From Xanthobacteraceae bacterium (GTDB lineage Bacteria > Pseudomonadota > Alphaproteobacteria > Rhizobiales > Xanthobacteraceae), in assembly GCA_030040825.1 (NCBI GenBank), contig JASHSY010000045.1:1-7956 (forward strand): a stretch of 7,956 bases of DNA, given 5' to 3'. Positions 1 to 6,452 of the stretch are shown piece by piece; within the stretch, counting starts at the first letter, position 1, and every line of letters begins with the position of its first letter. The notes under the pieces were generated by a model that had not been told where the DNA came from, made no database searches, and saw nothing but the letters and a program-made list of their open reading frames with translations. A program made the position numbers and the translations under genes.

Positions 1-546
1 GCGCCGGACCTGGTCGGCGAGACCTTTGCCGTAGGTCGTTTTGTCGTCGATGATGGCGATATTCTTGTCCTTGAAGTTTTTCGCCAGATAGCCGGCGGCA
101 AAACCGCCTTGCTGATCGTCGCGGCCGCAGGTGCGGAATGTGTTCCACATGCCGCGATCGGTGAACAGCGGATTGGTCGAGGCCGGTGTGATTTGCAGAA
201 CGCCGCCATCGAGATAGGCGTCCGATGCCGGGATTGACGATGACGAGCAATAATGTCCAACGACGACGACGGCCCCCATGCCCGAAAGCTTCTCCGCCAC
301 GGAGCGGGCCTGCTTGGGATCGCAGGCGTCATCGCCGCTCTCGAGCTTGAGCTTTTTCCCGAGCACACCGCCGGCAGCATTGATATCGGCGACTGCTTGG
401 TTCGCTCCCGATGTTATCTGCAAACCAAAGGCTGCCTGACCGCCGGTCATCGGGCCTGCGATGGCCACCACAATGTCTTGCGTCCACGCTGGCGAACTGG
501 CGGCGACTGCTGCAAGTGCAACCGCGCCGAATAGAAGTGTTCTCAT
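1..546 (-). CDS. livK: Branched-chain amino acid ABC transporter substrate-binding protein, 3' part cut off by window edge
   Basis: This is the periplasmic ligand-binding subunit of the Liv importer, which hands amino acids to LivHM. Only the first 182 residues are inside the window; family members are about 370 long. Residues 1-20 look like a Sec signal peptide (MRTLLFGAVALAAVAASSPA). The mature start DIVVAIAGPMTGGQAAFG is the usual opening of this family. DDACDPKQA (72-80), GHYCSSS (97-103), TPASTNP (120-126) and the DKTTYGKG block (168-175) match the E. coli LivJ/LivK layout. Cys75 and Cys100 have the same 25-residue spacing as the LivJ disulfide pair. These motifs favour true branched-chain amino acid binding over an aromatic-acid relative. 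The ATG at 546-544 is preceded by GAGG with a 6-base spacing. The gene follows the DUF6867-like gene by 60 bases and is the last visible gene of the operon. Confidence 0.95.
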   Translation of the reverse strand, partial: MRTLLFGAVALAAVAASSPAWTQDIVVAIAGPMTGGQAAFGLQITSGANQAVADINAAGGVLGKKLKLESGDDACDPKQARSVAEKLSGMGAVVVVGHYCSSSSIPASDAYLDGGVLQITPASTNPLFTDRGMWNTFRTCGRDDQQGGFAAGYLAKNFKDKNIAIIDDKTTYGKGLADQVRR

Positions 547-606
547 GTCAGGCCTCGTCTTGGATTTTTCGGCGGCGATGGACAGTAGCTGAAAAACATA
601 TCACCG

Positions 607-966
607 TTATGGGTCGTTTTGTCGCCCGATTTCGCGCCAGCCCAGCGGGCCGGACCGGACATAAAGCCACGGATACTGGCGCACCATCTGAGCCGACCGG
701 GTCGCCCGCCAAGCGATCATTCCGGCACACAAGAAAATCAACGTATCGACGGCGTAAGAGATCGGCGAAAGCAACGCGCCCTGAAATAACGAGAAATAGA
801 TAAAGCGTGCCGCCATCCCGAGCAAAAGCGCCGCGATGCTCATTTGCCAGAGCGGTCGCCAAGCGCGCGCGATTGCGCGCCCCGAGAGCCACGCCGCGCC
901 GCCGCCGAGAATAATTGTAACCAGCACGATGCGCGTTGCGGTTTGATTGGCATACAGTGTGTCCAT
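607..966 (-). CDS. Small three-helix membrane protein (DUF6867-like) inside the liv operon
   Basis: The 119-residue protein has three hydrophobic stretches, at about 10-29 (with GGGAAWLSGRAIA), 40-62 and 68-86. A conserved-looking tail follows, with MVRQYPWLYVRSGPLGW at 94-110. I recognise this as resembling the DUF6867 family found beside liv genes in Hyphomicrobiales; that is from memory and was not searched. It has no catalytic motif I can identify. The start is placed at 966 because a GAGG lies 8 bases upstream. It leaves 10 bases after livF, whereas the in-frame ATG at 996 would overlap the livF end. Its position between livF and livK suggests an accessory role in the importer at the inner membrane, but no function is known to me. 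Confidence 0.88.
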   Translation of the reverse strand: MDTLYANQTATRIVLVTIILGGGAAWLSGRAIARAWRPLWQMSIAALLLGMAARFIYFSLFQGALLSPISYAVDTLIFLCAGMIAWRATRSAQMVRQYPWLYVRSGPLGWREIGRQNDP

Positions 967-976
967 GCCGCTTGCC

Positions 977-1711
977 TCAGCGCACGCCGCCTTCAAGATA
1001 GGCGGCGCGTATTTCGGGGCGCCGCAACAACTCAGAACCGCTGCCCTGCAAAGCGATCAAGCCATTGACCATGACGTAGCCGCGATGCGCAAGCTTGAGT
1101 GCGTGGTAGGCGTTCTGCTCGACCAAAAACACGGTCAGTTTGTCGCGTTCATTGAGAGCGCGGATGGCGGCGAAGATTTGCTGGACCAAAAGCGGCGCCA
1201 GCCCAAGCGACGGCTCGTCGAGCAAAATAAGCCGCGGGCGGCTCATCAGCGCGCGGCCGATCGCGAGCATTTGCTGCTCGCCACCGGATAACGTGCCGCC
1301 ACGCTGATGCCGCCGGTCCCGCAATCGCGGGAACAAGGTGAAGACGCGCTCAAGATCGGCGCCCAGATCGACCGCATCGGTCACCGTGGCGCCGATCTGC
1401 AAATTTTCCATTACGGTCATGCGCGAAAAAATCCGCCGGCCCTCCGGCGACTGGGCGATGCGCAGCTTGGCAATTTCGTGCGTTGGCAGCGCGGTGATAT
1501 CCCGGCCGGCGAAATGGATTTGGCCTTGACGGGCGCGCGGCGCCCCGAACACGGTCATCATCAAGGTCGACTTACCGGCGCCGTTGGCGCCGATAAGAGC
1601 GACGATCTCGCCCTCGCGAACCTCGACATCCACACCTTTGAGAGCCGCGACATTGCCGTAATAGGCTTTGACGCCGCGCAACGAGAGGAGGGGCTCGGCG
1701 TGAGCGGTCAT
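977..1711 (-). CDS. livF: Branched-chain amino acid ABC transporter ATP-binding protein LivF
   Basis: One of the two cytoplasmic ATPases that power the Liv importer. At 244 residues it has the usual LivF length. Walker A is GANGAGKST (41-49), the Q-loop region is AQSPEGRRIF (86-95), the signature is LSGGEQQ (141-147) and Walker B is LILLDEP (161-167). The position of the switch histidine carries Gln in FLVEQN, which is the normal LivF pattern and tells it from LivG. The stretch GLAPLLVQQIF after Walker B is also typical of LivF. Its ATG overlaps the livG stop codon by 4 bases (ATGA, 1708-1711), so the two are likely translationally coupled. It should pair with LivG as an ATPase heterodimer under LivHM. 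Confidence 0.97.
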   Translation of the reverse strand: MTAHAEPLLSLRGVKAYYGNVAALKGVDVEVREGEIVALIGANGAGKSTLMMTVFGAPRARQGQIHFAGRDITALPTHEIAKLRIAQSPEGRRIFSRMTVMENLQIGATVTDAVDLGADLERVFTLFPRLRDRRHQRGGTLSGGEQQMLAIGRALMSRPRLILLDEPSLGLAPLLVQQIFAAIRALNERDKLTVFLVEQNAYHALKLAHRGYVMVNGLIALQGSGSELLRRPEIRAAYLEGGVR

Positions 1712-2535
1712 AAGCTCGCCTCCGCCTGCGCAATCTCTTCGTCGGCAACGCCTAGATACGCGGCGATTACTTTCGGATCGTTGCGCACGGCGGCCGGCGC
1801 CCCATCGGCGATCATGATCCCGTAGTCGAGCACGGCGATATGGTCGGAAATTTCCATGACCACGCCCATGTCGTGCTCGATCAACAGGATCGACGTGCCG
1901 TTCTCATCGCGGATAGCGCGCAAAAAAGTGTTGAGTTCGGCGCTTTCGCGGTTGTTGAGTCCGGCGGCCGGTTCGTCCAGGCACAGCAGCACCGGCTCGG
2001 TGCACATGGCACGCGCGATTTCGAGACGGCGTTGGGCGCCATACGGCAGCGCGCCGGCGGGGTCATCGGCGCGCTCCGCCAGTCCGACGCGGTCGAGCCA
2101 ATAGCGCGCCCGATCGACAGCGCGACGTTGCGCGCGCGCATAGCCAGGAAAACCGAACAGTCCAAGCATGGTGTAACCCGACGCCGCCATCAACGTGTTG
2201 TGCTGCGCGACAAGGAGATTTTCCAGAAGGGTCATGCCGGCAAACAGCCGTACATTTTGAAAGGTGCGGGCGACGCGCGCATCGCGCGCAATACGGAATT
2301 CCATCATGCGCTCGAGCAGAAACGATTTGCCATCGGAATGGGAGAGCAACAGTCTTCCGACTGTCGGCTTGTAGAAGCCGGTGATGCAATTGAACAATGT
2401 GGTTTTGCCGGCGCCGTTCGGCCCGATCAGCGCGGTGATTTCCTTTCGGCGAACGACAAGCGAAAGGTCGTTGACGGCGACCAGCCCGCCAAAACGCATG
2501 GTCAAATGTTCGACCATCAGGACCGGCGCCGTCAT
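1708..2535 (-). CDS. livG: Branched-chain amino acid ABC transporter ATP-binding protein LivG
   Basis: The second ATPase of the Liv importer, 275 residues. Walker A is GPNGAGKTT (38-46). The Q-loop lies in ARTFQNVRLFAGMT (89-102). The signature is the LivG form LPYGAQRRLEIARA (163-176) rather than LSGGQ, Walker B is VLLCLDEP (182-189) and the H-loop is LLIEHDM with His220. After Walker A there is an inserted region (about 60-85) and the block around 110-145 (AQHN, then FPGYARAQRRA) that are common in LivG and absent from LivF. The start overlaps the end of livM by 4 bases (ATGA, 2532-2535) and its end overlaps livF in the same way, so the three genes should be made together. LivG keeps the catalytic switch histidine that LivF lacks. 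Confidence 0.97.
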   Translation of the reverse strand: MTAPVLMVEHLTMRFGGLVAVNDLSLVVRRKEITALIGPNGAGKTTLFNCITGFYKPTVGRLLLSHSDGKSFLLERMMEFRIARDARVARTFQNVRLFAGMTLLENLLVAQHNTLMAASGYTMLGLFGFPGYARAQRRAVDRARYWLDRVGLAERADDPAGALPYGAQRRLEIARAMCTEPVLLCLDEPAAGLNNRESAELNTFLRAIRDENGTSILLIEHDMGVVMEISDHIAVLDYGIMIADGAPAAVRNDPKVIAAYLGVADEEIAQAEASL

Positions 2536-3854
2536 GCCGGCGTCTCCGTTCGCGCGTCGCGCACGATCGGGGCGGGAATATCCTTGATTTTTCCAAGCAA
2601 CACCGACGGTGTGCGCGTCGCTACCAGACCACGCGGCCGGTAAATTACAATCGCAACCATCGCAGCGCCGAACACCAGCATGCGGTATTGATCGAACTCG
2701 CGGAAAAGTTCGAAGCCGCCCAGCATGACGGTTGCGGCAACCGCTACGCCAAGCTGCGAGCCCATACCGCCGAGCACGACGATCGCGAGCACGAGCGCGG
2801 ATTCCGTGAACGTGAACGATTCCGGGCTGATAAAGCCCTGCCGGGTGGCAAAGAAAGCGCCGGCAAAACCGCCGAACATGGCGCCCATCGCAAAGGCGGT
2901 GAGTTTTGTCGTCGTCGTGTTAACGCCGAGCGCGCGGCAAGCAATTTCATCTTCGCGCAACGCTTCCCAGGCGCGACCGATTGGTAGCCGCCGCAGCCGC
3001 AGCGTCACCCAATTGGTCAGGAGCGCCAGCGCGAGAATGATGTAATAAAGAAATACGATGCGGTGGGTCGGCGAGTAGGTAAGTCCGAACGTCGCGGCGA
3101 AGCCGTGCTCGGAGTTATTGAACGGCAGGCCGAAAAAGGACGGGCGCGGAATCCCCGGAATGCCATTGGGGCCTCCGGTCAAGCTTTGCCAGTTGAGCAG
3201 GATGAGACGAATAATCTCGCCGAATCCGAGCGTCACAATGGCCAGATAGTCGCCGCGCAGGCGAAGCACCGGAAAGCCAAGCAGTATCCCGGCAAATGCG
3301 GCAAGGATGCCGGCAAGCGGCAAGCAAATCCAAAACGACAGGCCGAAATACTGCGCAATCAGCGCATATGAATACGCGCCTACGGCGTAGAAGGCGACGT
3401 AGCCAAGATCGAGCAGGCCGGCGAGGCCCACCACAATGTTCAGCCCAAAGCCGAGCATCGTATAGGTGACAATCAAAATGCCCAGATCGAGCAGGTAACG
3501 GTTGCCGTAAAAGATGATCGGGACGACCAAGGCAAAAACGAGAAATGCCGCGGCGGCGTAATTTGTGAGCCGTGCCACTGCATTCTTGACCGACGCGGGC
3601 GCGATTTGCCCGAACGACAGCGTGAGGCGGCGCCAAAACAGCGCGCGTAACAGCGTGGCAACAAAAACTCCGGCGACAATTGCGGCAAGCGCACCAAAGC
3701 GTGTGGTGAACACAAGGGCGCCAGTCGGTCCCTGGTCCGTGCGGATGCCGATCAACAGCACGAAAAGTCCGAAAGCGACGAGCGCCGCGATGGCGGCCTC
3801 TTTCACCGCGGTGAGGAAGTCTGAGGGCTTGTCAGGCTCGCCTTCGCGCGGCAC
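2532..3854 (-). CDS. livM: Branched-chain amino acid ABC transporter permease LivM
   Basis: Membrane channel subunit, 440 residues, about the length of E. coli LivM with its extra N-terminal region. There are hydrophobic stretches from about 18-38 and 55-73 (N-terminal part), and then the conserved core. The core has GLNIVVGLAGLLDLGY (137-152), LRLRGDYLAIVTLGFGEIIR (197-216), LTGGPNGI (225-232) and the coupling helix region AWEALREDEIACRALGVN (295-312), followed by GAMFGGFAGAFFA (324-336) and LGGMGSQLG (361-369). The start is a GTG at 3854-3852, with GGAGG at 3869-3865 ten bases upstream. No early in-frame ATG exists, and the first transmembrane helix would be lost with any later start. Only 16 bases separate it from livH. 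It should pair with LivH and contact the ATPases through the EDE-containing cytoplasmic loop. Confidence 0.96.
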   Translation of the reverse strand: MPREGEPDKPSDFLTAVKEAAIAALVAFGLFVLLIGIRTDQGPTGALVFTTRFGALAAIVAGVFVATLLRALFWRRLTLSFGQIAPASVKNAVARLTNYAAAAFLVFALVVPIIFYGNRYLLDLGILIVTYTMLGFGLNIVVGLAGLLDLGYVAFYAVGAYSYALIAQYFGLSFWICLPLAGILAAFAGILLGFPVLRLRGDYLAIVTLGFGEIIRLILLNWQSLTGGPNGIPGIPRPSFFGLPFNNSEHGFAATFGLTYSPTHRIVFLYYIILALALLTNWVTLRLRRLPIGRAWEALREDEIACRALGVNTTTTKLTAFAMGAMFGGFAGAFFATRQGFISPESFTFTESALVLAIVVLGGMGSQLGVAVAATVMLGGFELFREFDQYRMLVFGAAMVAIVIYRPRGLVATRTPSVLLGKIKDIPAPIVRDARTETPA

Positions 3855-3870
3855 GCCGTCCCTGCCTCCG

Positions 3871-4785
3871 TCACACTTTTTCGACTTCAGGCCGGCCGAG
3901 CAGGCCGGTTGGCAGGAAGATCAGAACGATAATGAGAATGGCGAATGCCGCCACGTCCTTATATTCGATGGAAAAATAAGCCGACCACATCGTCTCGATC
4001 AGACCGATTAAAATACCGCCGATCATGGCTCCGGGCAGCGATCCGATGCCGCCGAGTACGGCGGCGGTAAAGGCTTTCACACCGGCGAGAAAACCGATGA
4101 AGAAATCCACCACGCCGTAATAAAGAAGGAACATCAGGCCGGCGACCGATGCCAATGCCGCGCCGATGACGAACGTCAAGGAAATGGTTCGATCGACATC
4201 GATGCCGACCAGTGCCGCCATTTTCAGATCCTGTTCGCAGGCGCGCATGTTGCGGCCAAGCCGTGTGCGGGCGACCAGAAACGAAAAACCGGTCATCAAC
4301 GCGATTGTGGTGATGATGATGATAATCTGGATGTTGGATAGCCGCACGGCGAAATCGTTACCTTCAAACAAAGTATAACCGCCATGCACCAGCGGCGGCA
4401 GCGGCTTGACGCGCGCGCCCTGGGCAACCTGCACGTAATTCTGCAGCACGATCGACATGCCGATGGCTGAAATCAGCGGCGCCAGCCGAAACGAATGCCG
4501 GAGCGGACGATAGGCGATTCGCTCAACTGTCCAGCCGTAAAGGGCGGTAAGCGCCATCGAAACGAGCAGCACGATGAACAGCGCGAGCGGCACCGTGCTG
4601 ATGCCAAGTGCGACTAGAACCAGAAAAGCGATAAGGGCAAGAAACGCGCCGACCATGAAAATATCGCCGTGCGCAAAATTGATCATGCCGACGATGCCGT
4701 AGACCATCGTATAGCCGATGGCGATGAGGCCGTAGATCGAACCGAGCGTGATGCCGTTAATGAGCTGCTGGACGAAATATTCCAT
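3871..4785 (-). CDS. livH: Branched-chain amino acid ABC transporter permease LivH
   Basis: Membrane channel subunit, 304 residues, the normal size for LivH. It begins MEYFVQQLINGITLGSIYGL, and GYTMVYGIVGMINFAHGD (24-41) is the family hallmark. The cytoplasmic coupling loop is LGRNMRACEQDLKMAALVGI (176-195), and the end has VLGGIGSLPGAMIGG (243-257) and FLPTGLLGRP (290-299). The reading frame stays open 150 codons further upstream to 5235, but that stretch is charged and low in complexity, runs across an oppositely oriented gene and lacks family similarity, so the ATG at 4785-4783 is chosen. GAGAGG lies 11 bases upstream of it, a slightly long spacing. It is the first gene of the operon. Confidence 0.96.
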   Translation of the reverse strand: MEYFVQQLINGITLGSIYGLIAIGYTMVYGIVGMINFAHGDIFMVGAFLALIAFLVLVALGISTVPLALFIVLLVSMALTALYGWTVERIAYRPLRHSFRLAPLISAIGMSIVLQNYVQVAQGARVKPLPPLVHGGYTLFEGNDFAVRLSNIQIIIIITTIALMTGFSFLVARTRLGRNMRACEQDLKMAALVGIDVDRTISLTFVIGAALASVAGLMFLLYYGVVDFFIGFLAGVKAFTAAVLGGIGSLPGAMIGGILIGLIETMWSAYFSIEYKDVAAFAILIIVLIFLPTGLLGRPEVEKV

Positions 4786-4800
4786 GCGGCGGCGGGCCTC

Positions 4801-4831
4801 TCGATTCCCGACGGATAACTCGATTCCTGAC
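4801..4831 (-). repeat. 12-base direct repeat and possible promoter in the livH leader
   Basis: TCGATTCCCGAC (4801-4812) and TCGATTCCTGAC (4820-4831) are identical except for one base and start 19 bases apart, close to two helical turns. Just upstream of livH on the minus strand there is also a possible sigma-70 promoter: TTGTCG (4869-4864), a 16-base spacer, then TTAAGA (4847-4842). If that promoter is used, transcription would begin near 4835 and the repeats would lie just downstream of the start point, where a repressor could act. Both elements are weak by eye; the repeat is certain, its role is a guess. Confidence 0.35.
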
Positions 4832-4986
4832 AGATCAAACGTCTTAACAGGGGCTCGAACATGCGACAACGAGCGCGTGTAACGAACGCAATTATGGGCG
4901 TTGAGCCACGCGCTTGCGGCAGCGCGCGTCATACGTGTTTTTCGTGTGATTCCAGTTTGTTGCTTATTGCGCACGGTTCGCGACCG

Positions 4987-5011
4987 GGAACCGGAGAAGT
5001 CGCTGTGCGTT
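4987..5011 (+). promoter_or_regulatory. Sigma-EcfG (general stress response) type promoter
   Basis: GGAAC at 4987-4991, a 16-base spacer, and CGTT at 5008-5011 give an exact match to the known alphaproteobacterial sigma-EcfG consensus GGAAC-N16/17-CGTT. Transcription would start near 5018, giving a leader of roughly 37 bases with GGAG at 5041-5044 and the ATG at 5055. It faces the small Gln/Gly-rich gene and points away from livH. Confidence 0.75.
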
Positions 5012-5054
5012 ATCAATCGGGCAGGGGTTTCCCCAATAGCGGAGTACATTGCAA

Positions 5055-5222
5055 ATGTCGAACGAACAGCAGAAGCCGCAGCAGAGTCAGCAGGGCAATC
5101 AGAACCCGCAACAGGGCGGCCAGAAGCCCGGCCAGCAGCAACAGGGCGGCCAAAAGCCCGGCCAGCAGGGCGGGGATACGAAGCCCGGTCAGGGCGGTCA
5201 GCAAGGCGGTATGAATCGCTAA
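5055..5222 (+). CDS. Small Gln/Gly/Pro-rich, probably disordered protein (55 aa), likely stress-induced
   Basis: The 55-residue product begins MSNEQQKPQQSQQGNQNPQQ and continues with repeated GGQKPGQQ blocks to end GGQQGGMNR. Gln, Gly, Pro and Lys dominate and there are almost no hydrophobic residues, so it should be soluble and unfolded; no signal peptide or membrane segment is present. Two 30-base tandem units (5109-5138 and 5139-5168) encode the core. GGAG at 5041-5044 sits ten bases before the ATG. The gene stands alone between a sigma-EcfG promoter and a strong terminator, which argues that it is real despite its low complexity and small size. Similar short Q/G-rich hypothetical proteins occur in Bradyrhizobium relatives as far as I recall. 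No biochemical role can be assigned; a protective role in stress is only inferred from the promoter. Confidence 0.8.
   Translation: MSNEQQKPQQSQQGNQNPQQGGQKPGQQQQGGQKPGQQGGDTKPGQGGQQGGMNR
5109..5168 (+). repeat. Two tandem 30-base units inside the Gln/Gly-rich gene
   Basis: The units 5109-5138 and 5139-5168 differ at a single base (G to A, a synonymous AAG-preceding CAG/CAA change). Each encodes QQGGQKPGQQ in frame. The repeat length is a multiple of three, so unit gain or loss would change protein length without a frameshift. Shorter degenerate versions of the same Gly/Lys/Pro/Gly pattern follow up to about 5210. Confidence 0.85.
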
Positions 5223-5239
5223 GGATTGTGTTCAAAGCG

Positions 5240-5275
5240 ACGGCAATCCGCTTCGGGCGGGTTGCCGTTTTTTTT
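5240..5275 (+). terminator. Rho-independent terminator of the Gln/Gly-rich gene
   Basis: Bases 5240-5251 pair with 5257-5268 to form a 12-base-pair stem (ACGGCAAT CCGC against GCGG GTTGCCGT, with one T-G wobble) closing a five-base loop, TTCGG. An unbroken run of eight T residues follows (5268-5275). It begins 18 bases after the stop codon of the small gene and should insulate the downstream regulator gene from its transcription. Confidence 0.92.
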
Positions 5276-5324
5276 GCACAGCGGCCAATAGCGCTCCCTT
5301 GGTACTCTTTTTCGCGGGATCGGC

Positions 5325-5336
5325 TATGCTTGCGGC
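5325..5336 (+). promoter_or_regulatory. Possible -10 element placed for a leaderless regulator mRNA
   Basis: TATGCT at 5325-5330 resembles a -10 hexamer and lies six bases before the ATG at 5337, so transcription could begin at the start codon. The best upstream partner is TTGGTA at 5299-5304, but its 20-base spacer is too long for a good sigma-70 promoter. No Shine-Dalgarno sequence is visible before the ATG, which fits a leaderless message but does not prove it. Confidence 0.3.
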
Positions 5337-6221
5337 ATGGCCAATGCGCTGCCGCTGTTTCATCTTTACGGCGACCCGCCTGACGACCAGGCGTTTGATT
5401 TCATTCATGTCGAAACGGTGGTGTCGCGCTCCTCAATTCACGACTGGACGATCCGCGCACATCGACATCGCAACTTGTTTCAAATCTTGCTGATCGAGCA
5501 AGGCGGCGGCGAGATGATGTTTGAAGCGACACGGCTGCCATTCGCCGCGCCGTCTGCCATCCTTGTGCCGGCGGCGGTGGCGCACGGCTTTCGCTTCGAC
5601 CCTAAGACCACCCAGGGTTGGGTGTTGACCTTCACCGAAGATGCCGTCGTTGCGCTGGCCGATCGCGCCGGTGAGGCGCTGTCGCGGCTGCGAGCGCTCG
5701 CCAGCCACCCGATTGTGCCAATTGCGGACGAGGCAGAGCGCACCCGACTATCCGCTTTGTGCACCGAATTATTCGAAGAGAGCAGCCTCGCCCGTGAAGG
5801 CTATCGGGTGGCGATGCGTGGACTGTTGTCGCTTATTGCGGTCGGCGTCGCGCGGCTCGCCGCGAGCCGCGCGCGCACCGGCAGCGTCACTTTGCAGCCG
5901 GCCGACGCGACCGTCACGCAGCTGCGTGCGCTGGTCGACGAATTTTTCCATGCCGAACATCAGCTGGGGTTTTACGCCGCGAAACTTGGGATGACGGTCG
6001 ATCGCCTCAATGACCACGTCAAACGCGCGACCGGAGTTACCGCCGGTCATTTGATTCGTCAGCGTATTTTAACCGAGGCCAAGCGGCAGCTCGTTTTCAC
6101 CACCCAGCCGATCCAGGATATTGCCCAGGAACTGGCCTTTTCCGATCCATCACATTTCGCCCGCTTCTTCCGCAAGCACACCGACACAACGCCGCATGAG
6201 TTTCGCGATCAGCGCGGTTGA
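5337..6221 (+). CDS. AraC-family transcriptional regulator, PobR-like
   Basis: The 294-residue protein has an N-terminal cupin-like sensor domain and a C-terminal AraC DNA-binding domain. The N-terminus (LPLFHLYGD at 5-13, FIHVETVVSRSSIHDW at 22-37, AHRHRNLFQILLIEQGGG at 41-58) matches what I know of the AraC-type PobR group, which activates 4-hydroxybenzoate 3-hydroxylase genes. The first helix-turn-helix lies around 208-232 and the canonical second one at about 258-290 (IQDIAQELAFSDPSHFARFF, then TPHEFR). A stop codon in frame at 5289 and no other start make the ATG at 5337 the only good choice, but no ribosome binding site is seen. It sits convergent to pcaD, which fits an aromatic-acid role. 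No pobA is present here, so its target is unknown and the pobR name is not given as certain. Confidence 0.93.
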   Translation: MANALPLFHLYGDPPDDQAFDFIHVETVVSRSSIHDWTIRAHRHRNLFQILLIEQGGGEMMFEATRLPFAAPSAILVPAAVAHGFRFDPKTTQGWVLTFTEDAVVALADRAGEALSRLRALASHPIVPIADEAERTRLSALCTELFEESSLAREGYRVAMRGLLSLIAVGVARLAASRARTGSVTLQPADATVTQLRALVDEFFHAEHQLGFYAAKLGMTVDRLNDHVKRATGVTAGHLIRQRILTEAKRQLVFTTQPIQDIAQELAFSDPSHFARFFRKHTDTTPHEFRDQRG

Positions 6222-6452
6222 TGGCGAATCCGCCACCCTGCTCGCGCCAATAATCGACAATGTCGCTGTCGACGATGGCAATGCCGGGATCGTTTCGGCC
6301 GTGCCGAATTCTGGACTCAGAACGGAACCGCGCGGAGCTTCAACTGCGACAAGCCGGCAACGACGTTAATCGCAACCGACCCTTCCAGCGAAGCCCGCGG
6401 TGGTTACCAGTTACCGGTCGAACCGATGTTGGGCGGGCGAATACGCCTTGCC
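6222..6452. other. Non-coding gap between convergent regulator and pcaD genes
   Basis: I see no convincing gene in these 231 bases. There is a 6-base inverted repeat TCGACA / TGTCGA (6254-6259 and 6267-6272) with a 7-base loop, and a short GTTACC direct repeat near 6400-6415. Neither is followed by a T run on either strand, so there is no clear intrinsic terminator for either flanking gene; Rho-dependent ending is possible. On the minus strand a frame stays open through much of the gap and into the regulator's 3' end, but it has no convincing start or recognisable family. Confidence 0.5.

Noticed and set aside
966..996. Upstream ATG at 996 for the DUF6867-like gene
   Set aside because: It would overlap the end of livF and add ten residues with no family similarity; the ATG at 966 has a GAGG at suitable distance and fits the family start.
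1840..2643. Long plus-strand open frame of 267 codons across livG
   Set aside because: It is antisense to a clear ABC ATPase with all motifs, is Gln/Arg/His-rich without any recognisable domain, and has no ribosome binding site or operon context. High GC content often leaves such frames open.
5013..5204. Minus-strand frame encoding a Leu/Ala-rich, apparently membrane-spanning peptide
   Set aside because: It is the exact antisense of the Gln/Gly-rich gene: CAG and GGC codons read backwards give CTG (Leu) and GCC (Ala). The hydrophobicity is a by-product, and the plus-strand gene has the promoter, ribosome binding site and terminator.
4786..5235. 150-codon N-terminal extension of livH
   Set aside because: The frame is open, but the extension is charged and repetitive, runs through the divergent promoter and the oppositely oriented mini-gene, and is not part of the LivH family. 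The ATG at 4785 gives the normal length.
1..5235. The importer might carry aromatic acids, given the nearby PobR-like regulator and pcaD
   Set aside because: The binding protein has the canonical LivJ/LivK motifs DDACDPKQA and GHYCSSS with the paired cysteines, and the operon points away from the aromatic genes with a terminator and a stress gene in between. Branched-chain amino acids are the simpler call.
6222..6452. A decayed gene or small protein in the gap between the regulator and pcaD
   Set aside because: A minus-strand frame is open through part of the gap but has no start with a ribosome binding site, continues into the antisense of the regulator and matches no family I know.
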